Positions 17,813 to 26,810 of a DNA stretch of 64,000 nt are shown here, one piece after another. Position 1 is the stretch's first letter, and every line of letters starts with the position of its first letter. The notes beneath the pieces are model-generated. The model was not told the origin of the DNA. It searched no databases and was given only the letters and a program-made list of their open reading frames with translations. The position numbers were made by a program, and so were the translations under genes. The DNA comes from Dyadobacter sp. LHD-138. GTDB taxonomy: Bacteria > Bacteroidota > Bacteroidia > Cytophagales > Spirosomataceae. The stretch spans positions 80,773 through 144,772 of the forward strand of contig NZ_JAVFVU010000029.1 in assembly GCF_030929615.1 (NCBI RefSeq), read 5' to 3'.

Positions 17813-18109
17813 CTATTTCTTCTCAAGGGAAGAAACCGTATAACCGCTCCCGTTCATACCCTCTTCGTAATCTACCAAAACACCGAGAACGTACATTAAA
17901 TGCCGTTTGTCAATAATCACTTTAATACCATCAATTTTATAGATCTGATCAAAGTCAGACGCCGTATCAAAACCAAGTAAAAACGTACCACTACACCCTC
18001 CTCCGCGCAAGCCTACCCGAAGACCGTAGGTGTCAGGAATTTTATTGGCTTCTAACGTCGTAGCGATTTCAAGCTTTGCCTTGTCTGTGATCTGTATCGG
18101 GTTCTCCAT
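17813..18109 (-). CDS. HesB/IscA-like iron-sulfur cluster assembly family protein
   Basis: A 98-residue A-type carrier fold. The first conserved cysteine is present (Cys39 in RGGGCSGTFLLGF), but the paired C-terminal cysteines (usual CxC) are missing: the protein ends GMNGSGYTVSSLEKK. IDGIKVIIDKRHLMYVLGVLVDYEEG matches a Bacteroidota branch that keeps one cysteine. It may still bind iron or a cluster as a dimer, but classic IscA function cannot be assumed. The start at 18109 is preferred because the family begins at ITDKAKLEI; an ATG four codons upstream also exists. Confidence 0.8.
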   Translation of the reverse strand: MENPIQITDKAKLEIATTLEANKIPDTYGLRVGLRGGGCSGTFLLGFDTASDFDQIYKIDGIKVIIDKRHLMYVLGVLVDYEEGMNGSGYTVSSLEKK

Positions 18110-18315
18110 GAATTCTCGCAATAAAATTTCCTCTCAAAAACGATTCTGAGGCACCGTGACCGAGTCAGCATGCCGAGGAATAAACAATAAATAAAAGCAG
18201 GCCTTTATAGCATAAAACGACAGCGGAGATAAAGGTTTGCTAGAAGCTAACAGCAAATCGGTTTTTAGAATTCGCAATTAATTCAATTTCTTCCTTCTAA
18301 TTTTCAGTTATCTTG

Positions 18316-18323
18316 TATTTTTG
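18316..18323 (+). promoter_or_regulatory. possible -7 promoter element
   Basis: TATTTTTG matches the Bacteroidota TAnnTTTG box and lies 36 bases before the ATG at 18360. No TTTG box is found at the usual distance upstream, so this is only a weak call. It would exclude the longer reading frame that begins at 18321. Confidence 0.4.
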
Positions 18324-18359
18324 CGTTTCTTTCCGCAATCTAATACCCTTATTAAAGCT

Positions 18360-18881
18360 ATGGAGTTTTATTCGTTTATTACCGTCATGATACTGGGAGC
18401 TATTGTAACCTATGGCATGTATCTGACCATTACCACAGTAGCCGATAAAGTTTTTGAAAAACAAAAATTTGATATACACCACAAAAATACTGAAATAACA
18501 CTGCCGCTTCGTTTACAGGCTTACGAACGTATGTGTCTTTTTTTAGAACGAATTACACCCAGTAATCTGTTGTTAAGGCTGGCACCCTCCGCTTCCAACG
18601 CACTGGAATTGCAGCAGATACTGCTGCACGAAATCCGTGAGGAATTTAACCACAACCTGGCGCAGCAGATTTATATCAGCAACGATGCCTGGGGCCAAAT
18701 TGTTAATGCAATGAACGAAATTGTTTCGGTGGTCAACCAGGCAGCAGCCGAAATTCCATCAGAAGCACCGGCATCTGAGCTGGCAAAGAAGATTTTTGCA
18801 CAGGTCATTCAAAAAGAAATACAACCCACCACCCATGCGCTTGTTTTTCTGAAACAGGAAATTCAGGGTGTGTTTAAATAA
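18360..18881 (+). CDS. membrane-anchored protein of unknown function
   Basis: A 173-residue protein with one N-terminal transmembrane helix (EFYSFITVMILGAIVTYGMY), followed by a basic segment and a mostly helical cytoplasmic domain (residues 60-173), including LLHEIREEFNHNLAQQIYIS and a proline/alanine-rich stretch. I recognise no named domain; similar proteins sit in Bacteroidota genomes as unnamed families. It lies 87 bp upstream of mutS2 on the same strand, so cotranscription is possible. The start at 18360 is chosen because it opens the hydrophobic helix directly and a promoter-like box lies before it. Confidence 0.7.
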   Translation: MEFYSFITVMILGAIVTYGMYLTITTVADKVFEKQKFDIHHKNTEITLPLRLQAYERMCLFLERITPSNLLLRLAPSASNALELQQILLHEIREEFNHNLAQQIYISNDAWGQIVNAMNEIVSVVNQAAAEIPSEAPASELAKKIFAQVIQKEIQPTTHALVFLKQEIQGVFK

Positions 18882-18968
18882 AATCATTATCCTGCCAGGG
18901 GAAAACGGATTAAGAAGATCTGTTTTGAAATAAATCCGCTGGCGGTTCCAAAATTCGAAATACCAGAA

Positions 18969-21377
18969 ATGTTATACCCCAATACAATTGAACAAAAATT
19001 AGGTTTTGACAAACTCCGCGAGCTACTCAAAGAAGCATGTATAAGTCCATTAGGGCGCGGCTATGTTGAAAAAATCCGGTTTTCGGATAATTTCGGCATG
19101 GTTGAAAAACTTGTCAGTCAAACCGCCGAAATGAAAAGGGTGATGGAGATCGGAGAAGATTTCCCGTCTCAGAATTACCTTGATGCTACGCCTTATTTAA
19201 AACGCGCCGCGATTGAAGGCATGTTGTTGACACTGGCCGAGTTTTCGGACCTTAAAGCTTCTTTGCAAACCATCCGTTTATGCCTCCGTTTTTTTGCAAA
19301 CCAGGAGCCGGATTCATTTCCATTGCTGAGCGAATATGCCAAAACAGTCAAAGTTGACAAGGCAATAACCGATGCGATCGATAAGATTATCGATGACCGC
19401 GGGCAGATACGCGATACCGCTTCGCCCGAATTGGCACGGATTCGCAGACGGTTAATTTCCGAACAGGCTGGTATTCGTAAAAAGCTCGATGCGATGCTTC
19501 GGACCGCCAAAAATAGCGGATGGATCAGTGAAGATGTTTCCCTGACGGTCAGAAACGGCCGTATGGTCATTCCATTGGCCGCCGAACACAAACGCAAACT
19601 GAAAGGTTTTGTCCACGATGAGTCCTCTACCGGACAAACGGTTTTCATTGAACCAACGGATGTTTTTGAATCAAACAATGAAATCCGCGAACTGGAATAC
19701 GAGGAGCGCCGGGAGATCAACCGGATCCTGATGCATCTGACCGATCAGCTCAGACCTTTTGTCCCTGATTTGCAAAAAGCCTATGGATTTTTGGGGTTAA
19801 TGGACTTTCTGAGAGCAAAGGCAAAAATTGCCATTCAGATGAACGCCACCAACCCGACTTTTGTCAATAAGCAGGTGGTCGAATGGAAGGACGCCCGGCA
19901 TCCGCTGCTGCATTTGTCGTTTCAAAAACAAGGAAAAAAAGTTGTTCCGCTTACGATTGAATTGCAGGACAAACAGAGAATCCTGATTGTTTCCGGACCT
20001 AATGCGGGAGGAAAATCAGTCTCGCTAAAAACGGTCGGTTTGATCCAGTATATGCACCAATGCGGACTTCTGGTCCCGATGGCTGACGGCTCAACGATCG
20101 GCTTTTTCCAGAATATTTTTATTGATATTGGTGACGAACAATCGCTGGAAAATGATTTGAGCACGTATAGCTCGCACTTAACCAATATGCGTCATTTCCT
20201 CACGCTCGCAAATAAAAGAACTCTCTTTCTGATCGATGAATTTGGAACGGGAACCGAACCCGGCCTGGGCGGCGCTATTGCCGAAGCGATTCTGGAAGAT
20301 CTGACAAAATCGGGAGCTTATGGCGTGATCAACACCCATTATACCAATCTTAAGGTTTTGGCAGACAAAACCGACGGTCTGGTAAACGGTGCCATGCGTT
20401 TTGACGGAGAACACCTTGAACCCATTTACCAGCTGGAAATTGGCCGGCCGGGAAGTTCTTTTGCTTTTGAAATTGCTTCAAAAATCGGTTTGCCGAATGC
20501 GGTGATAAACCGCGCGAAAGATAAGCTTGGTAAACAGCAGGTAAATTTTGAAAAATTACTGAAAGAACTGGATATCGAGCGGAAGGTTTTTGCAGAGAAA
20601 AATATCGAGTTGGGTATCAAAGAAAGGAAGCTTGCACAACAGCTTTCGGAATACACAAAACTCAAATCAAATCTGGAAAACAACGAGAAAAAACTGGTTA
20701 ACGAAGCGAAGCAGAAAGCCAAGAATTTGCTGTCTGATGCCAACCAGCTGATCGAAAATACCATCCGGGAGATTAAGGAAAATAAAGCCGAAAAGGAAAA
20801 AACCAAAACAGTTCGGACTGAGCTTGAAAAGTTTAGCAAAAAGAATCTGGTTATTGAGGAAGTCGAAGAGCAACCTTCCGAAGACAATGTTTTTGAAGCC
20901 GAAGACGGTGCAATAACCGTGGGAAGTTATGTTCGGATTGTCGGGCAGACAGCCATTGGAGAGGTGCTCGTTTTGAAAGGCAAAGATGTGGAAATCCGCA
21001 TCGGCGACCTGAAATCCAATATCAAACTCAATCGTCTGGAAAAAGTTTCTAACAAAACTTATAAGGTTGCAACGGGCGAGAAAAAACTGAAAACGACTTC
21101 CAAGGGCATCGATCTGAATGAACGGATGATGAATTTCAGTTTTAACCTGGATATCCGTGGGAAACGCGGCGAAGAAGCTTTGGGTGTACTGGATTCATTT
21201 ATGGATAATGCCATCATGCTCGGCTACGATGAGCTTCGCGTCGTACACGGCAAAGGAGACGGTATTTTGAGGACACTGGTTCGGAATCACCTGCGTGGTT
21301 ATTCCCACGTTTCTAATATGCAGGACGAACATCCGGACCGTGGCGGTGCCGGTGTTACCATTGTAAAATTGAAATAA
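18969..21377 (+). CDS. mutS2: endonuclease MutS2
   Basis: An 802-residue MutS2, an ATPase with a C-terminal Smr nuclease domain that limits homologous recombination and, in some bacteria, rescues collided ribosomes. The N-terminal core and clamp (about 1-320) are followed by the ATPase: Walker A GPNAGGKS near residue 343, the DIGDEQSLENDLSTYSSH block, and Walker B LFLIDEFGTGTEPGLGG. A long charged coiled coil occupies about 515-640, a KOW-like segment follows (VGSYVRIVGQTAIGEVLVL), and the Smr domain ends the protein (LDIRGKRGEEAL, VVHGKGDGILR). It has no MutS1 mismatch-recognition domain. Length is normal. Confidence 0.95.
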   Translation: MLYPNTIEQKLGFDKLRELLKEACISPLGRGYVEKIRFSDNFGMVEKLVSQTAEMKRVMEIGEDFPSQNYLDATPYLKRAAIEGMLLTLAEFSDLKASLQTIRLCLRFFANQEPDSFPLLSEYAKTVKVDKAITDAIDKIIDDRGQIRDTASPELARIRRRLISEQAGIRKKLDAMLRTAKNSGWISEDVSLTVRNGRMVIPLAAEHKRKLKGFVHDESSTGQTVFIEPTDVFESNNEIRELEYEERREINRILMHLTDQLRPFVPDLQKAYGFLGLMDFLRAKAKIAIQMNATNPTFVNKQVVEWKDARHPLLHLSFQKQGKKVVPLTIELQDKQRILIVSGPNAGGKSVSLKTVGLIQYMHQCGLLVPMADGSTIGFFQNIFIDIGDEQSLENDLSTYSSHLTNMRHFLTLANKRTLFLIDEFGTGTEPGLGGAIAEAILEDLTKSGAYGVINTHYTNLKVLADKTDGLVNGAMRFDGEHLEPIYQLEIGRPGSSFAFEIASKIGLPNAVINRAKDKLGKQQVNFEKLLKELDIERKVFAEKNIELGIKERKLAQQLSEYTKLKSNLENNEKKLVNEAKQKAKNLLSDANQLIENTIREIKENKAEKEKTKTVRTELEKFSKKNLVIEEVEEQPSEDNVFEAEDGAITVGSYVRIVGQTAIGEVLVLKGKDVEIRIGDLKSNIKLNRLEKVSNKTYKVATGEKKLKTTSKGIDLNERMMNFSFNLDIRGKRGEEALGVLDSFMDNAIMLGYDELRVVHGKGDGILRTLVRNHLRGYSHVSNMQDEHPDRGGAGVTIVKLK

Positions 21378-21400
21378 GGCTGAGAAAAGAAAGCCTTATT
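21373..21400 (+). terminator. hairpin at the end of mutS2
   Basis: AATAAGGCT (21373-21381) pairs with AGCCTTATT (21392-21400), a perfect 9-bp stem that overlaps the stop codon of mutS2. No T run follows, so it may act mainly as a 3' stabiliser. Confidence 0.5.
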
Positions 21401-21509
21401 CTATGAGCCCGAATATAGTTCGAGAAGGCCATGCGGATGTTGAGATGACTATTCAGCCTTTATCTGACCTAGTCTTGCATGCCGATTGCCAGAAGCAACC
21501 GCTACAATC

Positions 21510-21548
21510 GAAAAATGTCTGCCATAATGATTATGACAGACATTTTTC
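21510..21548. terminator. bidirectional terminator between mutS2 and the MFS gene
   Basis: GAAAAATGTCTG (21510-21521) pairs perfectly with CAGACATTTTTC (21537-21548), a 12-bp stem with an A run on one side and a T run on the other, as expected for a terminator working in both directions. It lies 22 bp from the stop of the MFS gene. Confidence 0.75.
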
Positions 21549-21569
21549 AATATATGATTATCCCCTTTA

Positions 21570-22808
21570 TCAGTGAACTCCTACCGTCGATGCAGCAGCT
21601 ACCGGTTTACGGTTTTTCATCCAAAAGAACAGAATACCAAACGCAACGACCAATATGGCTGGAAAAGCGATCATGGTGCTTAGTGTCGCCTGTCCGGCAG
21701 CCAATGCTAACTCATCTCCTGTTAAGCCTTTTGCTGCTGCCTCTGCTGTATCCGAATCGATCCAGCCACCGATGATCGGCTGAAAAATTGCAGTGGATAA
21801 CATACCCACACCACCAATGATGGACATACCAAGTGCCCCACTCAATGGCACATGCTGCGCAATGAATCCTACCATCGTCGGCCAGAACAAACCAACACCA
21901 AATGCGAATATCACCGCTGCAAAGTATGCCATTGGGCCCGTTACCGTACTAAACATATAGATACCTATGGCCGTTAAAATGGATGCCGTCCATAGAATTC
22001 CAGTATCTCCTAATAATTTAACAACCGGCGCAGCGAAGAATCTCATCACGGCCATTAAACCGGTTACCAAAGCCAATATCAACATTGGGCTTGCTCCACT
22101 CTTACTCATGATCATACCTGTCCACTGCTGTGGTCCAAATTCTGAAATTGCTGTAAAAGCCATGCAGAAGAATATAAACAAGAAAAGCGGTGTGAACATG
22201 GCTTTAACATTCTCTCCAATTGAGCTTACGCCATCAATATGTGATTTAGGAAATGCTTGTCCCCAGAACAAAAATGCATAAATAATTGTCGGGATCATGA
22301 TTACCCATATCTGTGCTTCCCATCCCAGTCCTGCGTCAGTCATGAATTTAGAAATAAGGCTTCCTACAACAATTCCTCCCGGGAACCACATGTGAAAACG
22401 ATTCAGCATCTTGTTCATTTTCAAACCAGTATACGCATCAGCAATCATTGGATTACATGCTGCTTCTGTACAACCATTTCCAATTCCTATGAAGAAAGTA
22501 GAAATCAACAACCCAGCGTAACCACCTGCATAGATGGTCATGATAATCCCGATCGCGTGACATAGGAAAGCAACTTGCATTATGATTTTTGGACCCACGG
22601 TATGATAAACGAGCCCTCCAACGACCATTGACAAGGGCATACCCAAAAATGCCATAGAGTTGATAAGTCCCAGCTGCGCGGCAGTAAGATTGAACTCGGT
22701 ACCAAGCTGAGACAGGATCCCGGCACGTATACTGAATGAAAAAGCTGTGGTAATAAGCGCAAAACAACTTGCGTTAAAAAGCCGTGAGCTATTAATTGGT
22801 TGAGACAT
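21570..22808 (-). CDS. MFS transporter, probably for a sugar or sugar-like solute
   Basis: A 412-residue major facilitator with about twelve transmembrane helices. The N-terminus (residues 10-60) has alternating hydrophobic helices; the loop 2-3 region carries GMPLSMVVGGLVYHTVGP, and helix 4-5 has the IGIGNGCTEAACNPMIADAY motif typical of the sugar/FucP-like MFS branch. It is divergent from the first of two Gfo/Idh/MocA oxidoreductase genes, and the shared 225-bp region has a promoter-like box in each direction. That context, more than the sequence, suggests it imports the substrate of the sugar pathway encoded next door. Confidence 0.85.
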   Translation of the reverse strand: MSQPINSSRLFNASCFALITTAFSFSIRAGILSQLGTEFNLTAAQLGLINSMAFLGMPLSMVVGGLVYHTVGPKIIMQVAFLCHAIGIIMTIYAGGYAGLLISTFFIGIGNGCTEAACNPMIADAYTGLKMNKMLNRFHMWFPGGIVVGSLISKFMTDAGLGWEAQIWVIMIPTIIYAFLFWGQAFPKSHIDGVSSIGENVKAMFTPLFLFIFFCMAFTAISEFGPQQWTGMIMSKSGASPMLILALVTGLMAVMRFFAAPVVKLLGDTGILWTASILTAIGIYMFSTVTGPMAYFAAVIFAFGVGLFWPTMVGFIAQHVPLSGALGMSIIGGVGMLSTAIFQPIIGGWIDSDTAEAAAKGLTGDELALAAGQATLSTMIAFPAILVVAFGILFFWMKNRKPVAAASTVGVH

Positions 22809-22903
22809 GCTTTTGTATTGGTTAAAATATTTGAGAGTGATTAATTACGGTATTCGGGGTACCAATATTATTTAAGTTTTTCACAGAAAAAACAAATATT
22901 GAA

Positions 22904-22911
22904 CAAATCTA
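22904..22911 (-). promoter_or_regulatory. possible promoter of the MFS gene
   Basis: On the minus strand this reads TAGATTTG, matching TAnnTTTG, about 95 bases before the start codon of the MFS gene. No TTTG box is visible at the standard spacing, so the call is tentative. Confidence 0.35.
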
Positions 22912-22926
22912 CTGATCTATCTACTT

Positions 22927-22963
22927 TTTGAGGCACATTTTTTCTACGTTAAATATATCTTTG
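22927..22963 (+). promoter_or_regulatory. probable promoter of the first oxidoreductase gene
   Basis: TATCTTTG at 22956-22963 is an exact TAnnTTTG box; TTTG at 22927-22930 lies 25 bases upstream, slightly wider than usual. The start codon is 70 bases downstream, at 23034. The same TATCTTTG occurs before the second oxidoreductase gene and before ffs. Confidence 0.55.
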
Positions 22964-23033
22964 TAAGAAGTAAGAGTCATAGATACTACTCTTTATAGGT
23001 ATAAAATCTTTTAAAAACTTTAAACCCAGAGGA

Positions 23034-24182
23034 ATGTCACGAAAGATAAGGATGGGTATGGTGGGAGGAACACTTGACGCTTTTATTGGAGGTGTTCACC
23101 GCCGTGCGGCTATCATGGACGGAGAAATCGAACTTGTTTGCGGTGCTTTCAGTTCGTCTCCCGAAAAATCAAAGGAAACAGGAAAAGCTCTTTACTTGCC
23201 CGAAGACCGCGTTTATGCTAATTTCGAAGAGATGATTCTCAAAGAAAAACAGCTTCCGGAAGGAGAACGTATGGATTTTGTGGCTATTGTGACCCCAAAC
23301 CATGTACACGCCGCACCAACGAAACTGGCGCTTGAAAATGGTTTCCACGTGGTATGCGACAAGCCTATCACGCTGACGATTGAAGAAGCCGAGGAAATCG
23401 TTGCGCTGGTTGAAAAAACCGGACTGGTTTTCTGTCTTACGCATAACTACACCGGATATCCCATGGTAAAAGAAGCGAAAGAAATGATCGCTTCGGGTGC
23501 CATTGGAAAAGTTCGTAAAGTCATTGTTGAATATCCCCAGGGCTGGTTGTCGACACTTGTTGAAGTGACGGGCAACAAACAGGCTGCATGGCGCACAGAC
23601 CCAAGTAAGTCCGGGGCCGGCGGTGGATTAGGCGACATTGGTACCCATGCCGAAAATCTTGCTGAATATATTACCGGATTAAAAATCACACAACTTTGCG
23701 CCGACCTTACGATTTTTGTCGAAGGCCGTCAGCTGGATGATGATGCAAACATTTTGCTGCGCTTTAATAACGGAGCAAAGGGAATTCTGCAAAACAGTCA
23801 GATTGCAAACGGTGAAGAAAACGACCTGAACATCCGTGTTTATGGCGAAACAGGCGGTCTGCAATGGAAGCAAATGGAGCCCAACACGCTGGTCCATAAA
23901 ACCCAGCAGGGTGTAAGGCTGATCCGTACCGGGGTAGGAAATCTTTCAAAAGCAGCCCAGGTCCATACCCGTATCCCGGCCGGTCACCCGGAAGGCTATT
24001 TCGAGGCTTTTGCCAATCTTTACCGCAATTTTGCAATCCACGTTCGTGCCCACTGGGATGGTAAAAAAGCCGATCCGGTTTATGATTTCCCATCAGCGCA
24101 AGACGGCTTACGCGGTATGAAATTCGTAAACACCGTGATTGCCTCTGATAAATCTGACACAAAGTGGACTACTTTTGAGTAG
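23034..24182 (+). CDS. Gfo/Idh/MocA family oxidoreductase 1
   Basis: A 382-residue NAD(P)-dependent dehydrogenase. The Rossmann opening is RMGMVGGTLDAFIGGVHRRA, a variant of GxGxxG with an insertion (the GGTLDAFIGG form seen in one sugar-oxidoreductase branch), then VAIVTPNHVHAAP and the EKP-like CDKPITLTIEEAEE block near residue 107. The C-terminal sheet domain begins with GDIGTHAENLAEYITG. Such enzymes oxidise or reduce sugars and inositols, often at C3. It is followed 111 bp later by a second family member and then an isomerase, which suggests successive steps on one sugar. Confidence 0.9.
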   Translation: MSRKIRMGMVGGTLDAFIGGVHRRAAIMDGEIELVCGAFSSSPEKSKETGKALYLPEDRVYANFEEMILKEKQLPEGERMDFVAIVTPNHVHAAPTKLALENGFHVVCDKPITLTIEEAEEIVALVEKTGLVFCLTHNYTGYPMVKEAKEMIASGAIGKVRKVIVEYPQGWLSTLVEVTGNKQAAWRTDPSKSGAGGGLGDIGTHAENLAEYITGLKITQLCADLTIFVEGRQLDDDANILLRFNNGAKGILQNSQIANGEENDLNIRVYGETGGLQWKQMEPNTLVHKTQQGVRLIRTGVGNLSKAAQVHTRIPAGHPEGYFEAFANLYRNFAIHVRAHWDGKKADPVYDFPSAQDGLRGMKFVNTVIASDKSDTKWTTFE

Positions 24183-24215
24183 ATATCAGAAAAAAACGTG
24201 TTTGAGGATCGGAAC

Positions 24216-24243
24216 TTGTTCCGGTCTTCGCGCTATATCTTTG
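24216..24243 (+). promoter_or_regulatory. probable promoter of the second oxidoreductase gene
   Basis: TATCTTTG at 24236-24243 is an exact TAnnTTTG box with a TTG at 24216-24218 about 17 bases upstream. Transcription would start near 24250, which makes the ATG at 24294 the first usable start and excludes the longer frame opening at 24198. Confidence 0.55.
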
Positions 24244-24293
24244 TATATCCACAATCTTTTTTAAATATTTTTCACAATCCTTTTACCTTGTTT

Positions 24294-25439
24294 ATGACTA
24301 AAATAAAAGTTGGTGTAGTAGGTACCGGTTTTATTGGCCCTGCCCATATCGAAGCGTTAAGACGCCTTCCTAATGTTGAAGTAGCTGCTCTTTGTGAAGT
24401 AACTGCCGAGTTGGCAAAAGAAAAAGCAGCAGGATTGGGAATCGCCCGTTCTTACACATTTGATGAATTGCTTAAGCAGGACGATATTCAGGCAATCCAC
24501 ATTTGTACACCTAACTTCCTGCACTACTCACAGTCAAAAGCGGCTTTATTGGCTGGAAAACACGTGATCTGTGAAAAACCATTGGCAAAGGATCTTGCCG
24601 AAGCGGAAGAGCTTGTTGCACTTGCTGCCAAAACAGGACTTGTCAATGCGGTTCACTTCAACCTGCGTTACTACCCGCTGGCACGTCAGATGAAGTCGAT
24701 GCGTGAGCGCGGTGAACTTGGTGAAATTTATTCTTTCATCGGATCCTATCTTCAGGACTGGCTATTTTACGAAACGGATTACAACTGGCGCCTTGAGCCG
24801 GATAAGTCTGGCGATTCACGCGCGATTGCTGATATCGGTTCTCATTTGATGGATATTCTTGAATACATCACAGGTTTGAAAACCGTTGAAGTACTTGCTG
24901 ACTTTAATACAATCCATGAGACACGTAAGAAACCATTGAAACCGGTTGAAACGTATTCAGGAAAAATGCTTCAGCCGGAAGACTACGCTGATGTCGCGAT
25001 CACAACTGAAGACCACGCAAACGTTCTTCTTCGTTTTGACAATGGCAGCAAAGGCGTGATCACAGTTTCTCAGGTTTCTGCCGGTCGTAAAAACCGTATG
25101 ACCCTGGAAATTTCAGGTTCTAAGAAGACTTTCAACTGGACTTCGGAAGCACCAAACGAAATGTGGATTGGTAACCGCGACAAAAGCAATGAAATCCTGA
25201 TGCGCGATCCGTCCCTTGTCAATGACGATGTTCGTTCACTGATCACTTTCCCAGGTGGCCACAACGAAGGCTTCTCTGATACGTCAAAACAACTATTTAA
25301 GGAGGTTTACGCGGCTATTGAAGCAGGTAAGCAACCAGAAAACCCTACATTCCCAACCTTCGCAGACGGATACCGCGAGCTATTGATTTGCGAAAGAATT
25401 TTGGAAAGTAATAAAAAACAGGCTTGGGTAACGGTTTAG
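24294..25439 (+). CDS. Gfo/Idh/MocA family oxidoreductase 2
   Basis: A 381-residue NAD(P)-dependent dehydrogenase. The classical GxGxxG is present (VGVVGTGFIGPAHIEALRRL), followed by IHICTPNFLHYSQSKAAL and the conserved ICEKPLAKDLAEAEE (Lys of EKP is a catalytic residue in the family). The C-terminal domain has AIADIGSHLMDILEYITG with the active-site histidine. It differs from oxidoreductase 1 in its nucleotide-binding loop, so the two may use different cofactors or sugars. Start chosen by the family N-terminus and the promoter upstream. It is followed by a long perfect inverted repeat, then the isomerase gene. Confidence 0.9.
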   Translation: MTKIKVGVVGTGFIGPAHIEALRRLPNVEVAALCEVTAELAKEKAAGLGIARSYTFDELLKQDDIQAIHICTPNFLHYSQSKAALLAGKHVICEKPLAKDLAEAEELVALAAKTGLVNAVHFNLRYYPLARQMKSMRERGELGEIYSFIGSYLQDWLFYETDYNWRLEPDKSGDSRAIADIGSHLMDILEYITGLKTVEVLADFNTIHETRKKPLKPVETYSGKMLQPEDYADVAITTEDHANVLLRFDNGSKGVITVSQVSAGRKNRMTLEISGSKKTFNWTSEAPNEMWIGNRDKSNEILMRDPSLVNDDVRSLITFPGGHNEGFSDTSKQLFKEVYAAIEAGKQPENPTFPTFADGYRELLICERILESNKKQAWVTV

Positions 25440-25487
25440 CTTTTAGTTATTAGCTGTTAGCCCTTAGATATCCTTAATGGAGATATG

Positions 25488-25532
25488 TTGCACAAAGAAG
25501 TCAACTTTTAAACGGTTGACTTCTTTGTGCAA
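25488..25532. repeat. 18-bp perfect inverted repeat
   Basis: TTGCACAAAGAAGTCAAC (25488-25505) is exactly complementary to 25515-25532, with a 9-base loop. It lies between two genes of the same strand and is followed by TTAAAAAT, not a T run. It may end or pause transcription of the oxidoreductase gene, or stabilise its mRNA 3' end. Confidence 0.6.
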
Positions 25533-25591
25533 TTAAAAATATTTCCTTTCTAAATACCAAAAATTACATTAAACAAACAAAACTCTTAATC

Positions 25592-26644
25592 ATGAAGACT
25601 ATAAAAGGCCCAGGCATTTTCTTAGCTCAATTTTTGGGTGATGAAGCTCCGTTTAATACACTTGATGGCTTATCAACATACATGGCCGATCTTGGTTACA
25701 AAGGCCTTCAGTTACCGATTTGGGATCCAAGAATTATCGATATCAAACTTGCTGCCGAATCTCAGACTTACGCCGATGAGCTAAAAGGTAAGTTAAAAGA
25801 CAAAGGTCTGGAAATTACGGAACTTGCGTCTCACATTATCGGACAACTTGTGGCTTCACATCCGGTTTACGATGAAATGTATGATGGTTTCGCAGCTCCG
25901 GAAGTACGTAAAAATCCAAAAGCAAGAGCTGAATGGGCTACCCAGCAGCTTAAATACACCGCCATTGCCAGCAAAAACCTGGGCTTAACGGCCAGCGCAA
26001 CTTTCTCTGGCGCATTGGCATGGCCATTCCTTTATCCCTGGCCTCAGCGCCCGGCTGGTCTGGTTGAAACGGCGTTTAAAGAACTGGCAGCCCGCTGGAA
26101 ACCAATTTTAGACGTTTACGACGAAAACGGTGTGGATGTTTGTTATGAACTTCATCCGGGCGAGGATCTTTTCGATGGCGCGACTTTCGAAATGTTCGTC
26201 GATTATCTTGACGGTCATTCCAGAGCGAACATCAACTATGACCCAAGTCATTTCGTGTTACAGCAGCTTGACTACCTGCAATTCATCGATCTTTACCACG
26301 ACCGTATCAAAGCGTTCCACGTAAAAGATGCTGAATTTAATCCAACCGGAAAACAAGGCGTTTACAGTGGATTTGCTGGTTGGGCCGACCGCGCAGGACG
26401 TTTCCGTTCATTGGGTGACGGACAGGTTGACTTCCCAAGTATCTTCTCAAAACTTTCTCAGTACGACTACGATAGCTGGGCCGTTCTGGAATGGGAATGC
26501 TGCATAAAATCGCCGGAACAAGGTGCCGCCGAAGGTGCTCCTTTTATTGCAAACCACATCATTGATGTAACGACAAAAGCTTTTGACGATTTCGCAGGAA
26601 CAGGTGCCGACGAGGCGTTTAACCGCAGAATATTAGGACTTTAA
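25592..26644 (+). CDS. sugar phosphate isomerase/epimerase (AP endonuclease 2-like TIM barrel)
   Basis: A 350-residue TIM-barrel protein of the xylose-isomerase-like family. KGLQLPIWDPRIID, ELASHIIGQLVASHP, and YELHPGEDLFDG then NINYDPSHFVLQQLDY carry the usual metal ligands (Glu, Asp, His); AFHVKDAEFNP and GDGQVDFPSIF complete the metal and substrate site. Family members isomerise or epimerise keto-sugars, or act on inositol intermediates. It is in line with two Gfo/Idh/MocA oxidoreductases, so it may act on their keto-sugar product. The exact reaction is unknown. Confidence 0.87.
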   Translation: MKTIKGPGIFLAQFLGDEAPFNTLDGLSTYMADLGYKGLQLPIWDPRIIDIKLAAESQTYADELKGKLKDKGLEITELASHIIGQLVASHPVYDEMYDGFAAPEVRKNPKARAEWATQQLKYTAIASKNLGLTASATFSGALAWPFLYPWPQRPAGLVETAFKELAARWKPILDVYDENGVDVCYELHPGEDLFDGATFEMFVDYLDGHSRANINYDPSHFVLQQLDYLQFIDLYHDRIKAFHVKDAEFNPTGKQGVYSGFAGWADRAGRFRSLGDGQVDFPSIFSKLSQYDYDSWAVLEWECCIKSPEQGAAEGAPFIANHIIDVTTKAFDDFAGTGADEAFNRRILGL

Positions 26645-26675
26645 TTAAATAATTGTCTGTATAACAAGTATAATG

Positions 26676-26710
26676 AAAACCTATCGTTCTTATGACTGAT
26701 AGGTTTTTTT
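26676..26710 (+). terminator. Rho-independent terminator
   Basis: AAAACCTATC (26676-26685) pairs with GATAGGTTTT (26698-26707) and runs into a T tract ending at 26710. It closes the isomerase transcript 31 bp after the stop codon. Confidence 0.88.
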
Positions 26711-26810
26711 ATACATTTACTTGTAGGCTACCGAAAGTACATCGTAATGGAAATAAAAACCGCCTAAACAAACCCCTGATCTGTTACTGAAAACTCAATT
26801 AAAAACAATA

